Assembly: GCF_900129845.1 (NCBI RefSeq)
Contig: NZ_FQXB01000001.1
Coordinates: 124,001-188,000 of the forward strand
Direction: 5' to 3'
Length of the DNA: 64,000 bases
DNA from: Cognatiyoonia sediminum
GTDB taxonomy: Bacteria; Pseudomonadota; Alphaproteobacteria; Rhodobacterales; Rhodobacteraceae
The notes under the pieces were generated by a model. That model was not told the origin of the DNA and did not search any database. It worked only from the letters and a program-made list of their open reading frames with translations. Shown here piece after piece: positions 1-8,790 of this stretch. The translations under genes and the position numbers were made by a program. Positions within the stretch are counted from its first letter, which is position 1; the number at the start of each line of letters is the position of its first letter.

Positions 1-77
1 TCTTTCGCCATACGTTCAAACGCCTTTTGCGCTGAATGCAGGTTGCCGCTGTCGTAATCGATCAGAACAGTGGTCAC
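1..77 (-). CDS. hisH: Imidazole glycerol phosphate synthase subunit HisH (N-terminal fragment)
   Basis: Only the first 25 codons lie in the window; the gene runs off the left edge. Starting from a GTG at 77 the translation begins [20 protein letters not shown], the characteristic N-terminus of the glutaminase subunit that supplies ammonia to HisF in histidine synthesis. The GTG overlaps the hisB stop codon by four bases (GTGA), so the two are translationally coupled. The D-S-G-N-L stretch is the usual conserved beginning of this family. The catalytic Cys-His-Glu triad is outside the window. Confidence 0.85.
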   Translation of the reverse strand, partial: MTTVLIDYDSGNLHSAQKAFERMAK

Positions 78-661
78 AGGGCGCCCTTTGTCGACGGGAT
101 CGCATCCGCTTTGCGCGGATCGGTTTCCAACGCGTCCCGCAAGGCACGCGCGACGGCTTTGAAGGCAGCCTCGGTGATGTGGTGCGCGTTAAACCCGTGC
201 AGCTTGTCAATGTGCAACGTGATCCCGCCATGCGTGCTGAGCGCTTGAAAAAACTCGCGCACAAGCTCGGTATCGAAGGTGCCAATCTTTCCGAACGGCA
301 ACTCCAGATTGCAGATCAGATAGGGACGTCCAGATAAATCAAGGGCACACCGGACTTGCGCATCATCCATCGCAAGATGGCAAGACCCGTAGCGCATGAT
401 CCCTTTTTTGTCGCCCATGGCTTCCGTTAGAGCCTGACCAAGTGCGATCCCAACATCTTCAACGGTGTGGTGATCATCAATGTGCAAATCACCATCCGCG
501 CGGACGGTCATGTCAATCAAAGCATGACGCGACAATTGGTCCAGCATGTGGTCAAAAAATCCAACGCCGGTTTGGTTGTCGTAAACGCCTGTCCCGTCGA
601 GATTAATCTCAACGGAGATATCGGTTTCCGCCGTCTTCCGCGTGATTTTTGCTGTGCGCAT
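74..661 (-). CDS. hisB: Imidazoleglycerol-phosphate dehydratase
   Basis: This is a complete 195-residue monofunctional HisB, which removes water from imidazole glycerol phosphate to give imidazole acetol phosphate in histidine synthesis. The two metal-binding motifs of the family are visible: [11 protein letters not shown] near residue 36 and DHHTVEDVG near residue 62, and a second His-rich pair ([16 protein letters not shown]) near residue 150. The length fits the monofunctional enzyme and not the longer HisNB fusion. It is followed at once by hisH with a 4-base overlap. The ATG at 661 gives the expected start [10 protein letters not shown]. The divergent interval 662-828 should hold its promoter. 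Confidence 0.95.
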   Translation of the reverse strand: MRTAKITRKTAETDISVEINLDGTGVYDNQTGVGFFDHMLDQLSRHALIDMTVRADGDLHIDDHHTVEDVGIALGQALTEAMGDKKGIMRYGSCHLAMDDAQVRCALDLSGRPYLICNLELPFGKIGTFDTELVREFFQALSTHGGITLHIDKLHGFNAHHITEAAFKAVARALRDALETDPRKADAIPSTKGAL

Positions 662-828
662 AACGATTGCTCCTGCTTTCGTGGATGCCTTATACCGAAC
701 CTACTTCGGTCGCCAAGCTGAGATCGGAGAAACGGTTGAATTTGTGGCATTTGTCGACCCATTCATAGCATTAGTAGGTCATAGTTCTGCCCTTCTGTTT
801 GTGTAGTATGATCAAAGCGCTCGAGTAG

Positions 829-2373
829 TTGGAGTTTTCGATCTTGAAGGTCATCAGCGGCGATAGACGGATCGACGGTGTTTTGATCACCGAAGATGGT
901 GGGTTTGACGACCCTGTCTTGTCGTTTCACCAGGCCAATACTCTTGGCACGGGCGTAACGGTTACTTTCAATTTCCTGACCGATTCCAACTTGCCCAATT
1001 TTGAGGTGATGAACGCCTCCCAGCGCAATGCGGTCCTCAATATTCTTGCGATGTTTGAAACCTTTGCGAACATCGAATTTGAAGAAGTCGCAGACGGTCA
1101 GGAAGCCGACATTCAATTTGGAAACGCGGCACTTGGGCAAGATGGCAGCGGGACGGTTGGTATCACGTATCTGTCCTTTGACACCATCGACGGAACCTAC
1201 GGCTGGCTGGAAGATGTCGAGGTTTACTTGGCGAATGACGCCAGAGTGAACCCTTCGGAATATGAAAACCCGCAGCCCGATACCTTTGCTTATGGCGTGT
1301 TGATCCATGAAATCGGGCACGCTGTCGGTTTGGAGCATCCATTCTTTGGGATACGAACGCCGATCGGGACGGATAGTACCGAATATTCGATGATGTCCTA
1401 TACGGATGGCTTCGCCCAACCCGAAGAACCGCGGACGGTGATGCCTTTTGACGTTCTGGCTCTGCAATACCTCTACGGCGCGAACATGTCGCATATGTCT
1501 GGCAACACGCGGTATGACATCACGGAGTTCGAAGAGGGCAGCATCCAAACGATATGGGACGCCGGCGGGTCCGACACCGTTGATCTGAGCGCGCTTGGCG
1601 AAGCCGGCCCACGCTTTGGCGGACAGTCGCTGCACTACGTCGACTTGGATCGACTGATCGACACGGGGGCCAAGGTATTTGTTGCCGAAGGCAGCAACCT
1701 AGAACATGTCGTTGGCAGCAACTTTGCGGATTGGGTTGTCGGAAACGGTCTCAATAACAACATCAATACTGGTCCCGGTGATGATCTGATCGAATCCCGA
1801 GCAGGTACGGATACTGTATCGGCCGGCAGCGGTGATGATTCCTTTATGAACTCTGCGGGCGACGATGTGTTCCGGGGCGAGGGAGGAGACGATCGCGCGT
1901 TGGGTCAAGCTGGAGACAATCTGTTCTACGGTGGGTCTGGCGCTGACGTTCTGCTCGGCGGTCTGGGGCAGGATAGTTTGCTTGGCGGCGGTGGAGATGA
2001 TGCTATCGCCGGTGACGGGTATTCGACATATTTCGGATCGGACGACCGGCTCGACGGTGGTGCGGATGATGATCTTTTGATGGGTGGTTTGGGAGCAGAT
2101 ACCTTTGTGTTCCGACCATTCGAAGGGTCAGACACAATTGCGCGTTTTGATGTCGAGACGCAGGAAATTCTAGGTCGCGATTTTGAGATTGGTCAGGATT
2201 CTTGGATGCTGCTGGGATTTGGCTTTTCCGATGCGGACCAAGCCTTACAGGCGTTTTCAAACACCGCGAATGGCGCTGTCTTTTCTAGCTCCGGTACGAC
2301 AATCCTCATCCGTGGTGTCACGGTTGAAGAACTGACGTCGGATAGTTTTGTGTTCGTGGATGTGGGGGCTTAA
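829..2373 (+). CDS. Secreted M10 (serralysin-type) metalloprotease with RTX repeats
   Basis: This 514-residue protein has the zinc signature HEIGHAVGLEH at residues 160-170 (ligands His160, His164, His170; catalytic Glu161) and a Met-turn SMMSY at 187-191, both diagnostic of metzincin family M10. Residues about 312-425 carry degenerate GGxGxDxx nonapeptides, the calcium-binding RTX beta-roll. There is no N-terminal signal peptide, as expected for type I secretion, but no ABC exporter or membrane-fusion gene lies nearby. The start is uncertain: TTG at 829 follows an in-frame TAG directly and has no clear ribosome-binding site; a second TTG is at 844. The lipoprotein gene follows with no gap, which suggests co-transcription. 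Substrate unknown. Confidence 0.88.
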   Translation: MEFSILKVISGDRRIDGVLITEDGGFDDPVLSFHQANTLGTGVTVTFNFLTDSNLPNFEVMNASQRNAVLNILAMFETFANIEFEEVADGQEADIQFGNAALGQDGSGTVGITYLSFDTIDGTYGWLEDVEVYLANDARVNPSEYENPQPDTFAYGVLIHEIGHAVGLEHPFFGIRTPIGTDSTEYSMMSYTDGFAQPEEPRTVMPFDVLALQYLYGANMSHMSGNTRYDITEFEEGSIQTIWDAGGSDTVDLSALGEAGPRFGGQSLHYVDLDRLIDTGAKVFVAEGSNLEHVVGSNFADWVVGNGLNNNINTGPGDDLIESRAGTDTVSAGSGDDSFMNSAGDDVFRGEGGDDRALGQAGDNLFYGGSGADVLLGGLGQDSLLGGGGDDAIAGDGYSTYFGSDDRLDGGADDDLLMGGLGADTFVFRPFEGSDTIARFDVETQEILGRDFEIGQDSWMLLGFGFSDADQALQAFSNTANGAVFSSSGTTILIRGVTVEELTSDSFVFVDVGA

Positions 2374-2376
2374 TTG

Positions 2377-3126
2377 ATGAAACATCAGATCAACCTAATT
2401 GTTTCGTTAGCTGCGAGCGTCGCGCTTTCTGCTTGCGGCGGAAGCGGAACAGGATCGAACTCTGGGTCAATCGTTCGTCAACTCGTTCCGAACGGGCTAA
2501 ACGACACATCTGTCACAAGGACGATTGAAGTGAGCGTCTTTGGTGCAACGGGAACTCAAACGGGCCAGTTTACACCATCTGAAGAAGAATTGGTTCTGGG
2601 CAGCGCCCGTATTTCAGTTGCCGAACCTTCCGTCAATCTTGGGCTTGGAAGTGTAACCGTGCTCGATGGCGACCGGTTTATCTTCCTTCCGGTGCCAGAT
2701 GGCACACCTACGCCGACTGGTGCTGTGAATTATTTCGGTCAAGGATTGCTCGTTGTTAGCGAAGCCGATACAGGAACGGTTTTTGAAGGCATCGCCGATA
2801 CCAACGTTTCTGTGCGCTTTGGTGGCGCTTCAAGCGGCTTTATCAGTTTCTCCAATTTTGAGGGGCAGCGGCAAGTCGGTGCCCTCGCGCCTGCTTCCAC
2901 GGCGGGCCAACGGCTGACCATTCAGGGTATTTCGGCTCGTGCAAACGGGCTAAACGGTGGGACCTCGATCACCGATAATACCTTCTCGGATACAGATTTT
3001 TCCAGCGGTGACTTCGATATCACCGGTGCGTTTGCGGGCGACGACTTCGAAGAAGTCGGAGGGCTCGTTAATATCGTCGCCAATGACGGCAGTACGGTTC
3101 GTTCAAGTTTTGGCGCTGCGCGCTAG
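2377..3126 (+). CDS. Outer-membrane-type lipoprotein with TbpB-like C-terminal signature
   Basis: The 249-residue product has a short signal peptide ending in a lipobox LSAC with Cys20 as the probable lipidation site, followed by a Gly/Ser-rich tether. The C-terminal motif GAFAGDDFEEVGGLV (about residues 217-231) resembles the G-x-F-x-G-x-x-x-x-E-x-G-G end of the beta-barrel domain in transferrin-binding protein B and related Slam-exported surface lipoproteins. The remaining sequence looks beta-rich. It starts three bases after the protease stop codon; a TTG at 2374 is an alternative start. A surface-exposed binding role is inference only, and no transporter or Slam gene is seen in the window. 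Confidence 0.6.
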   Translation: MKHQINLIVSLAASVALSACGGSGTGSNSGSIVRQLVPNGLNDTSVTRTIEVSVFGATGTQTGQFTPSEEELVLGSARISVAEPSVNLGLGSVTVLDGDRFIFLPVPDGTPTPTGAVNYFGQGLLVVSEADTGTVFEGIADTNVSVRFGGASSGFISFSNFEGQRQVGALAPASTAGQRLTIQGISARANGLNGGTSITDNTFSDTDFSSGDFDITGAFAGDDFEEVGGLVNIVANDGSTVRSSFGAAR

Positions 3127-3238
3127 AACCTGACGTTTTTATGCTTTGGCGATCGCAGTCCCTATGCCAACGTCACTTTGAAAGAGTAACGGCGCAAGTT
3201 GGGTGAACTCCCCAAATGCGGAAACAGGGAAATTCGAT

Positions 3239-4189
3239 ATGAAAGTTGGCTTCATTGGGCTTGGGAACGTTGGCGGTAAGCTGTCAGGATCATTGCTGCG
3301 AAACGGTGTGGACCTCACCGTCCATGACCTGAACGAAGCACTGGTCGATAGTTTCGTCGAAAAGGGCGCAAAGAAAGCAGATGGACCTGCCCAGCTAATG
3401 CGCGATTGCGATGCGGTCATCACTTGCCTGCCGTCGCCTGCCGCATCTGCCGCCGTGATGGATGAAATGCTGCCGGAAGTGACCGCTGGAAAAATCTGGA
3501 TGGAAATGTCCACCACGGATGAGGCCGAAGTGAAACGTCTTGGCGCGCTGGTTTTGGAGCGCGCGGGAGCCGCAGTTGATTGCCCAGTGTCCGGCGGCTG
3601 CCACAGAGCGGATACCGGCAATATCTCTATCTTCGCTGGTTGCGATCGAGAAACCTTCGAACGCATTCTCCCTTTCCTCAAGACCATGGGCCGACGTGTC
3701 CTGCACACAGGGGATTTGGGTTCGGCATCTGTCTTGAAGGTCGTGACCAACTACCTTGCCACCGCAAACCTGATCACCTGTTGCGAGGCTTTGGTCACGG
3801 CAAAGGCTGCGGGCATGGATCTCAACACGACCTATGAAGCGATTAAAATTTCATCGGGTACATCGTTCGTCCATGAAACAGAGAGCCAAGTGATCCTGAA
3901 CGGATCGCGCGATATTTCGTTTACGATGGATTTGGTGAAAAAGGATGTCGGTCTGTTTAAAGAAGTCGCCGATCGCGCGAACGTACCCTTGGAGATTGCC
4001 CCGATGTTGGTCGAAATTTTTGACGACGGAATTGCGCGTTACGGAGAACGGGAATTATCTCCGAACATTGTCAAACGGCTCGAAGAAGCGACCGGCTTAG
4101 ACATTCGCGCCCCGGGTTTTCCACCCGAAATGACCGACGATGAGCCGGAAGAGCCGGGGTATGAGGTCGTGCCTCAGGGTAAGGGCTAA
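3239..4189 (+). CDS. NAD(P)-dependent beta-hydroxyacid dehydrogenase (3-hydroxyisobutyrate dehydrogenase family)
   Basis: The 316-residue protein begins MKVGFIGLGNVGG, a Rossmann GxGxxG dinucleotide site. The substrate-binding motif D-C-P-V-S-G-G lies near residue 117 (Ala is more usual at the second position) and the catalytic lysine sits in GSASVLKVVTNYL near residue 165. These features place it with 3-hydroxyisobutyrate, tartronate semialdehyde and related reductases; the substrate cannot be told from sequence. The ATG at 3239 is preferred over an upstream ATG at 3203 because the Rossmann fold starts there and AGGGAAA precedes it. It has an acidic Pro/Glu-rich C-terminal tail. A second member of the family lies at 21406. 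Confidence 0.82.
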   Translation: MKVGFIGLGNVGGKLSGSLLRNGVDLTVHDLNEALVDSFVEKGAKKADGPAQLMRDCDAVITCLPSPAASAAVMDEMLPEVTAGKIWMEMSTTDEAEVKRLGALVLERAGAAVDCPVSGGCHRADTGNISIFAGCDRETFERILPFLKTMGRRVLHTGDLGSASVLKVVTNYLATANLITCCEALVTAKAAGMDLNTTYEAIKISSGTSFVHETESQVILNGSRDISFTMDLVKKDVGLFKEVADRANVPLEIAPMLVEIFDDGIARYGERELSPNIVKRLEEATGLDIRAPGFPPEMTDDEPEEPGYEVVPQGKG

Positions 4190-4224
4190 GTACTGACTTC
4201 GAAACCTACGTCTGATCGTAGGCT

Positions 4225-4263
4225 GAAAAAATTAACGGCATCCCAAATCTTTTGGGATGCCGT
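4225..4263 (-). terminator. Rho-independent terminator of the mgs-gmaS operon
   Basis: A 13-bp perfect stem (4235-4247 with 4251-4263) and a 3-base loop lie just beyond the gmaS stop. On the minus strand it is followed by a T-rich run (complement of 4225-4233). This ends the methylamine operon. Confidence 0.85.
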
Positions 4264-4283
4264 CATGGCTTCTCAACTTTTAC

Positions 4284-5612
4284 TCAAATATCCATCGTAT
4301 TGTCTTTTTCCCACTGGCTGAAGTGGGAGACGTATGAGTTCCACTCTTCATGTTTCATCTTCAGGTAAGCAGCGGAGAACTCATCACCCATTGAGGCTTT
4401 GAGGTCTTTGTCCTTGTCGTAGGCGCGTAGGGCGTCGAGCATGTTCAAAGGCAGCTTTGGTGCGCCGCGCACTTTGTGACCTTCGGCGTACATGTCGATG
4501 TCGTGGCGTTTCCCTGGATCGGCTTTGGAGCGGATACCGGAGAGGCCAGCGGCGATGATCACGGCTTGCAGCAGGTAGGGATTTGTCGCGCCGTCGGGCA
4601 GGCGCAATTCGAATCGGCCGGGGCCGGGGACGCGGACCATGTGGGTGCGGTTGTTACCAGTCCACGTGACTGTGTTGGGTGCCCATGTGGCCCCTGACAT
4701 AGTACGAGGTGCATTGATCCGTTTGTAGCTGTTCACTGTTGGGTTGGTGATCGCAGCGAGGGCTGAGGCGTGCTTCATGATGCCGCCCAAGAAGTGCTTG
4801 CCGCGCTCGGACAGGCCAACCTCGCCGGTTTGTCCTTCACCGGTCCCCGCAAAGACGTTGGTTTTGGCGGCCGACCCCGGCGCATCCCAGACAGAGATAT
4901 GCGCGTGACATCCGTTGCCGGTAAGGCCTTCCACAGGCTTCGGCATAAAGGTCGCGCGGTAGCCGTGCTTTTCAGCGACGGTTTTGACCATGAACTTGAA
5001 GAAGCTGTGCTTGTCAGCTGTGTTCAGCGCATCGTCAAACTCCCAGTTCATTTCCCACTGGCCGTTCGCGTCCTCGTGGTCGTTCTGGTAGGGGCCCCAG
5101 CCCAGCTCCAGCATGTAGTCGCTGATCTCACGGATAACGTCGAGGCGGCGCATGAAGGCTTGCTGGTCATAGCATGGCTTGGCTGCGGTGTCGTACTCGT
5201 CGGAGATTTGGCTTCCGTCAGGAGTTAAAAGGAAGAACTCCGCCTCGATGCCGGTTTTGACGTGCATGCCTTCGGCAGCGGCTTCATCAATCAGGCGACG
5301 CAAAACGTTGCGCGGGGCTTGGGCGACGGGTTCGTCCTCCATCACGCAGTTTCCTGGCACCCATGCGATTTCCTTGTTCCAGGGCAGGATGATCACAGCT
5401 TCGGGGTCCGGCACGGCGAGCATGTCGGGGTGGGCCGGTGTCAGGTCGAGCCATGTGGCGAAGCCCGCAAAGCCTGCGCCGTCTTCTTGCATGTCCGCGA
5501 TGGCAGAGGCAGGCACCAGTTTGGCGCGTTGACCCCCGAAGAGGTCGGTGAAGGAGATCATGAAGTATTTGACGCCGTTGTCTTTGGCAAATTGTGCGAG
5601 GTCTGTAGCCAT
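4284..5612 (-). CDS. gmaS: Gamma-glutamylmethylamide synthetase (glutamine-synthetase-like)
   Basis: The 442-residue protein is a glutamine synthetase homologue of the GlnT/type III-like branch. It has the beta-grasp start (VKYFMISFTDLFGG), the metal-binding GIEAEFFLL near residue 122, and NGCHAHISVW and RFELRLPDGATNPYL further on. On its own it could be called a glutamine synthetase. The genes upstream in the same operon (mgsC, mgsB, mgsA) and the nearby mgdABCD identify it as GmaS, which joins methylamine to glutamate using ATP. In roseobacters gmaS is a known marker of growth on methylated amines. It is the last gene of the operon, 66 bases after mgsC, with a GC-rich hairpin (5641-5667) between them and a terminator behind it. 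Confidence 0.87.
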   Translation of the reverse strand: MATDLAQFAKDNGVKYFMISFTDLFGGQRAKLVPASAIADMQEDGAGFAGFATWLDLTPAHPDMLAVPDPEAVIILPWNKEIAWVPGNCVMEDEPVAQAPRNVLRRLIDEAAAEGMHVKTGIEAEFFLLTPDGSQISDEYDTAAKPCYDQQAFMRRLDVIREISDYMLELGWGPYQNDHEDANGQWEMNWEFDDALNTADKHSFFKFMVKTVAEKHGYRATFMPKPVEGLTGNGCHAHISVWDAPGSAAKTNVFAGTGEGQTGEVGLSERGKHFLGGIMKHASALAAITNPTVNSYKRINAPRTMSGATWAPNTVTWTGNNRTHMVRVPGPGRFELRLPDGATNPYLLQAVIIAAGLSGIRSKADPGKRHDIDMYAEGHKVRGAPKLPLNMLDALRAYDKDKDLKASMGDEFSAAYLKMKHEEWNSYVSHFSQWEKDNTMDI

Positions 5613-5678
5613 TGTTGTTTCCCTGTCGTCTAAAGAGTAGGGGCGCGGTCTGCTGATCGCCGCGCCCTCGTTTTGAGA

Positions 5679-7025
5679 TTAGTATCTAGTGCCGGTTTTG
5701 CCGGGGTACCAGTCGGTGCCTGCCAGCGGAACTTTTGCCATGGCGGCGGCTTCCATGGTCAGCGCCACCAAATCCTCTGGCTCAAGGTTGTGCAAGTGGT
5801 TCTTGCCGCAAGCCCGCGCGATGGTCTGCGCCTCCAGGGTCATTACCTTGAGGTAGTTGCGCAAGCGGCGGCCGCCTTCAATGGGATCAAAGCGCGCCAT
5901 AAGGTCAGGATCCTGCGTTGTGATACCCGCAGGGTCTTGGCCTTCATGCCAGTCATCGTAGGCGCCAGCCGTGGTGCCGAGTTTGTTGTATTCGGCTTCC
6001 CACTTTGGATCATTGTCGCCAAGCGCGATGAGGGCGGCCGTGCCGATGGCGACCGCGTCAGCACCCAGTGCCATGGCTTTGGCCACATCTGCGCCAGAGC
6101 GGATGCCGCCGGAAAGGATCAGTTGCACTTTGCGGTGCATCCCGAGGTCTTGTAGCGCTTGCACGGCGGGGCGCACGATGGCGAGGGTGGGCAAGCCCAC
6201 GTGTTCGATGAAGACGTCTTGCGTGGCTGCTGTGCCGCCTTGCATCCCGTCCAGAACAACCGCGTCTGCACCTGCTTTCACCGCGAGCGTTGTGTCATAG
6301 TAGGGGCGGGCGCCAGCGACTTTGACGTAGATCGGCACTTTCCACCCAGTGATTTCGCGCAGCTCGAGGATCTTGATCTCAAGATCGTCTGGGCCGGTCC
6401 AATCCGGGTGACGACAGGCAGACCGCTGGTCGATCCCTTTGGGCAGGTTGCGCATTTCAGCGACGCGGTCAGAGATTTTCTGACCCAGAAGCATACCGCC
6501 GCCGCCTGGTTTTGCACCTTGGCCAACGACAATCTCAATCGCGTCCGCTTTGCGCAGGTCGTTGGGGTTCATGCCATAGCGGGACGGCAGGTATTGGTAG
6601 ACAAGCTTATCTGAATGCCCGCGTTCCTCAGGCGTCATGCCGCCATCACCCGTGGTGGTGGAGGTACCTGCGGCAGAGGCGCCGCGCCCCAAGGCTTCTT
6701 TTGCAGGGCCAGAGAGCGCACCAAAGGACATGCCCGCAATGGTGATCGGGATATCGAGTTCGATGGGGTTAGATGCGTTCAGACCGCCGATGGTGACGTT
6801 GGTGTCGCATTTCTCACGATAGCCTTCGAGCGGATAGCGAGAGATCGACGCGCCCATGAAGAGCAGGTCGTCAAAAGACGGCACCTTGCGTTTCGCGCCA
6901 CCGCCGCGGATGTCATAGATGCCGGTCGCCGCGGCGCGACGGATGTCGGAGTTAACGTCTTGGGTAAAGGTCGCCGACTGCCGCGGCGTCGTGTGCGGTA
7001 TACCCTTGGGATCGTGTTTGTTCAT
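5679..7025 (-). CDS. mgsC: N-methylglutamate synthase subunit C (FMN-binding glutamate-synthase-like domain)
   Basis: The 448-residue protein matches the FMN-binding synthase domain of glutamate synthase. It has MSFGALSGPAKEALGRGA (about residue 95-112), a GGTAATQDVF segment and the phosphate-binding LSGGIRSGADVAKAMALGAD region. Only a single cysteine is present near the C-terminus (ARACGKNH), so the three-cysteine 3Fe-4S loop of bacterial GltB is not complete. In the N-methylglutamate pathway MgsC acts with MgsA and MgsB to turn methylamine (or the methylamide group) and glutamate into N-methylglutamate. It lies 12 bases after mgsB. Isolated annotation as glutamate synthase large subunit would be misleading here. 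Confidence 0.87.
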   Translation of the reverse strand: MNKHDPKGIPHTTPRQSATFTQDVNSDIRRAAATGIYDIRGGGAKRKVPSFDDLLFMGASISRYPLEGYREKCDTNVTIGGLNASNPIELDIPITIAGMSFGALSGPAKEALGRGASAAGTSTTTGDGGMTPEERGHSDKLVYQYLPSRYGMNPNDLRKADAIEIVVGQGAKPGGGGMLLGQKISDRVAEMRNLPKGIDQRSACRHPDWTGPDDLEIKILELREITGWKVPIYVKVAGARPYYDTTLAVKAGADAVVLDGMQGGTAATQDVFIEHVGLPTLAIVRPAVQALQDLGMHRKVQLILSGGIRSGADVAKAMALGADAVAIGTAALIALGDNDPKWEAEYNKLGTTAGAYDDWHEGQDPAGITTQDPDLMARFDPIEGGRRLRNYLKVMTLEAQTIARACGKNHLHNLEPEDLVALTMEAAAMAKVPLAGTDWYPGKTGTRY

Positions 7026-7037
7026 CAGATCGGGTCC

Positions 7038-7721
7038 TTAATAAGCGCCAGCGTTGTCGACGTCGAAGTTATACAAGTTCCGAGCAGAGCCATAGCGGGT
7101 GAACTCGGATGGATCGGCTTCAATCTCTGCTTCGGCGAGGATCTCTTTTAAGAACGCGATGTGCTCTGGACGCATCTCTTTCTTCTCGCAGTCCGCACCA
7201 AGGGACTTCACCTCACCACGCACAAAGAAGCGTGCCTCATAACAGCTGTCGCCCAATGCGTCGCCTGCGTCACCCAAGACTACGAGGTTGCCGGATTGGC
7301 CCATAAAGGCGGACATGTGGCCGACGTTGCCCTGCACCACGATATTGACGCCCTTCATGGAGATGCCGCAGCGAGAAGATGCGTTGCCTTTGACAACAAT
7401 CAGGCCGCCGTGGCCCGTTGCACCCAAGTACTGGCTCGCGTCACCTTCGATGACGATTTTTCCTGACATGATGTTTTCGCCGGTACCCGGGCCGGCGGAA
7501 CCGTCGATATTAACGGTCGCTTGCTGGTTCATGCCCGCACAGTAATACCCGGTGGAGCCGCGCACGGTGACTTCGATGGGTGCATTTAGCCCGCAGGCAA
7601 TGGCATGAGAGCCACGTGGATTGATGATTTCCCACACGGTTTGATTGGTGTCACCGGACTGCGCGTGCAACGTGGCGTTGGTTTCGCGCAGGCCAACTTC
7701 TGTCAGATCAATGGTCTGCAT
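7038..7721 (-). CDS. mgsB: N-methylglutamate synthase subunit B (GXGXG beta-helix domain)
   Basis: This 227-residue protein corresponds to the C-terminal GXGXG domain of glutamate synthase as a free subunit. Repeated Gly-rich turns (GSTGYYCAGM, GPGTGENIMSG, GATGHGGLIVVKG, AFMGQSGNLVVLGD) from residue 55 to 160 indicate a right-handed beta-helix, which in glutamate synthase is a structural spacer between the amidotransferase and FMN domains. It is placed between mgsA (three bases upstream) and mgsC, so the three subunits together rebuild a split glutamate-synthase-like enzyme. Confidence 0.87.
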   Translation of the reverse strand: MQTIDLTEVGLRETNATLHAQSGDTNQTVWEIINPRGSHAIACGLNAPIEVTVRGSTGYYCAGMNQQATVNIDGSAGPGTGENIMSGKIVIEGDASQYLGATGHGGLIVVKGNASSRCGISMKGVNIVVQGNVGHMSAFMGQSGNLVVLGDAGDALGDSCYEARFFVRGEVKSLGADCEKKEMRPEHIAFLKEILAEAEIEADPSEFTRYGSARNLYNFDVDNAGAY

Positions 7722-7724
7722 GTC

Positions 7725-8654
7725 TTATGCGGCCTTCTCTTTAGACGTTGGAGCCGCGTCATGGCTCCAGAAGTAAACGGTTGCGGGCTCTGGTTCCCAA
7801 ACGCGGGCATCCTCGATCCCCGGCAAGTCAACCAGCGCGCGGTACTCAGAACCAAAGGCCACATATTGATCGGTCTCTGCCATCACGGCTGGCTTACAGG
7901 CAATCGGGTCGCGGACCACGCCAAAGCCGTCCTTGGTGCCGACAACAAATGTGAAGAACCCATCCAGATCCTCAAGGCTGCTTTCCAGCGCTTCCCCCAA
8001 GGTCGCGCCATTTTGCATCTTCCAGGTCAGATAAGCCGCACCCACTTCGGTGTCATTCTCTGTCTCAATATGCACACCTTCACGGCGCAGCTTGCGGCGC
8101 AAAGAGTTGTGGTTGGAGAGCGAGCCATTGTGCACGAGGCACTGATCGTCACCGGTATTGAACGGATGCGCGCCCATCGTCGTCACGGCCGATTCCGTGG
8201 CCATGCGGGTGTGTCCAATTCCGTGGCTGCCGGACATTTTTTCAATCTCAAAGCGGGCGGCGACGTCTTTGGGTAGGCCGACTTCCTTGTAAATTTCCAG
8301 GCTGTCGCCGCGGCTCATTACTCTGATTAAAGGATCTAGCTCTGCAAGCGCCGCGCGGGCAGAGGCAGTCGTTCCCGCCGGAATCTCAAGCACAGCATGA
8401 GTGCTTTTAACTTCGGAGCTGACGGTGCAGCCCATAATCTTCCCTAGCCGAGCATCGAGTTTTTCGAAAGCTTGTTCTGGTCTGTCCGACTGAATCGCCA
8501 TCTTAGTTTTGCCGTTTGCTTCACCACCATAGATGGCAATGCCTGCACTGTCCGGACCGCGATCCGTCATAGTGATAAGCATTGAAGAAAGCATCTCACC
8601 CAACTTGGGTTCGAGCGACTTGTCCTTTAGGAACAATCCTACAATTCCGCACAT
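7725..8654 (-). CDS. mgsA: N-methylglutamate synthase subunit A (class II glutamine amidotransferase domain)
   Basis: The 309-residue protein is a class II (Ntn) amidotransferase. The catalytic cysteine must become the N-terminus, so the start is the ATG at 8654 giving MCGIVGLFLKD; an ATG at 8672 would hide Cys2. An AAGGGGA ribosome-binding site sits at the right distance before 8654. Further family motifs are TDRGPDSAG near residue 35 and HTRMATES and HNGSLSNHNSLRR in the middle. It is the first gene of the mgsABC-gmaS operon; a sigma70-like promoter is proposed at 8704-8732. Confidence 0.87.
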   Translation of the reverse strand: MCGIVGLFLKDKSLEPKLGEMLSSMLITMTDRGPDSAGIAIYGGEANGKTKMAIQSDRPEQAFEKLDARLGKIMGCTVSSEVKSTHAVLEIPAGTTASARAALAELDPLIRVMSRGDSLEIYKEVGLPKDVAARFEIEKMSGSHGIGHTRMATESAVTTMGAHPFNTGDDQCLVHNGSLSNHNSLRRKLRREGVHIETENDTEVGAAYLTWKMQNGATLGEALESSLEDLDGFFTFVVGTKDGFGVVRDPIACKPAVMAETDQYVAFGSEYRALVDLPGIEDARVWEPEPATVYFWSHDAAPTSKEKAA

Positions 8655-8703
8655 TGCGTTCCCCTTAATCATTAAGTCTGCGTGTCGAACAGATTTCGAA
8701 TCC

Positions 8704-8732
8704 TAGTTAGCACTAGCAGTAAACACATTCAA
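8704..8732 (-). promoter_or_regulatory. Candidate sigma70-type promoter of mgsABC-gmaS
   Basis: On the minus strand TTGAAT (8732-8727) and TAACTA (8709-8704) are separated by 17 bases, with the expected start of transcription near 8697, about 40 bases before the mgsA start codon. The match is by eye only. Confidence 0.4.
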
Positions 8733-8778
8733 CTGAAGAGAAACTTTTATTCTTGAGGTGCAATTTTTTTTTCGTGTC

Positions 8779-8790
8779 ATCATATATGAT
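8779..8790. repeat. 12-bp palindrome, possible operator
   Basis: ATCATATATGAT is a perfect palindrome about 47 bases upstream of the proposed -35 box of the mgsA promoter. The position suits an activator site, for example for the neighbouring GlxA/AraC protein, but nothing in the sequence proves binding. Confidence 0.35.

Noticed and set aside
4284-8654. Reading as ordinary glutamine synthetase and glutamate synthase genes
   Set aside because: The three split synthase subunits together with gmaS and mgdABCD are the N-methylglutamate arrangement; classical GltB/GltD are fused and carry the small subunit, which is absent.
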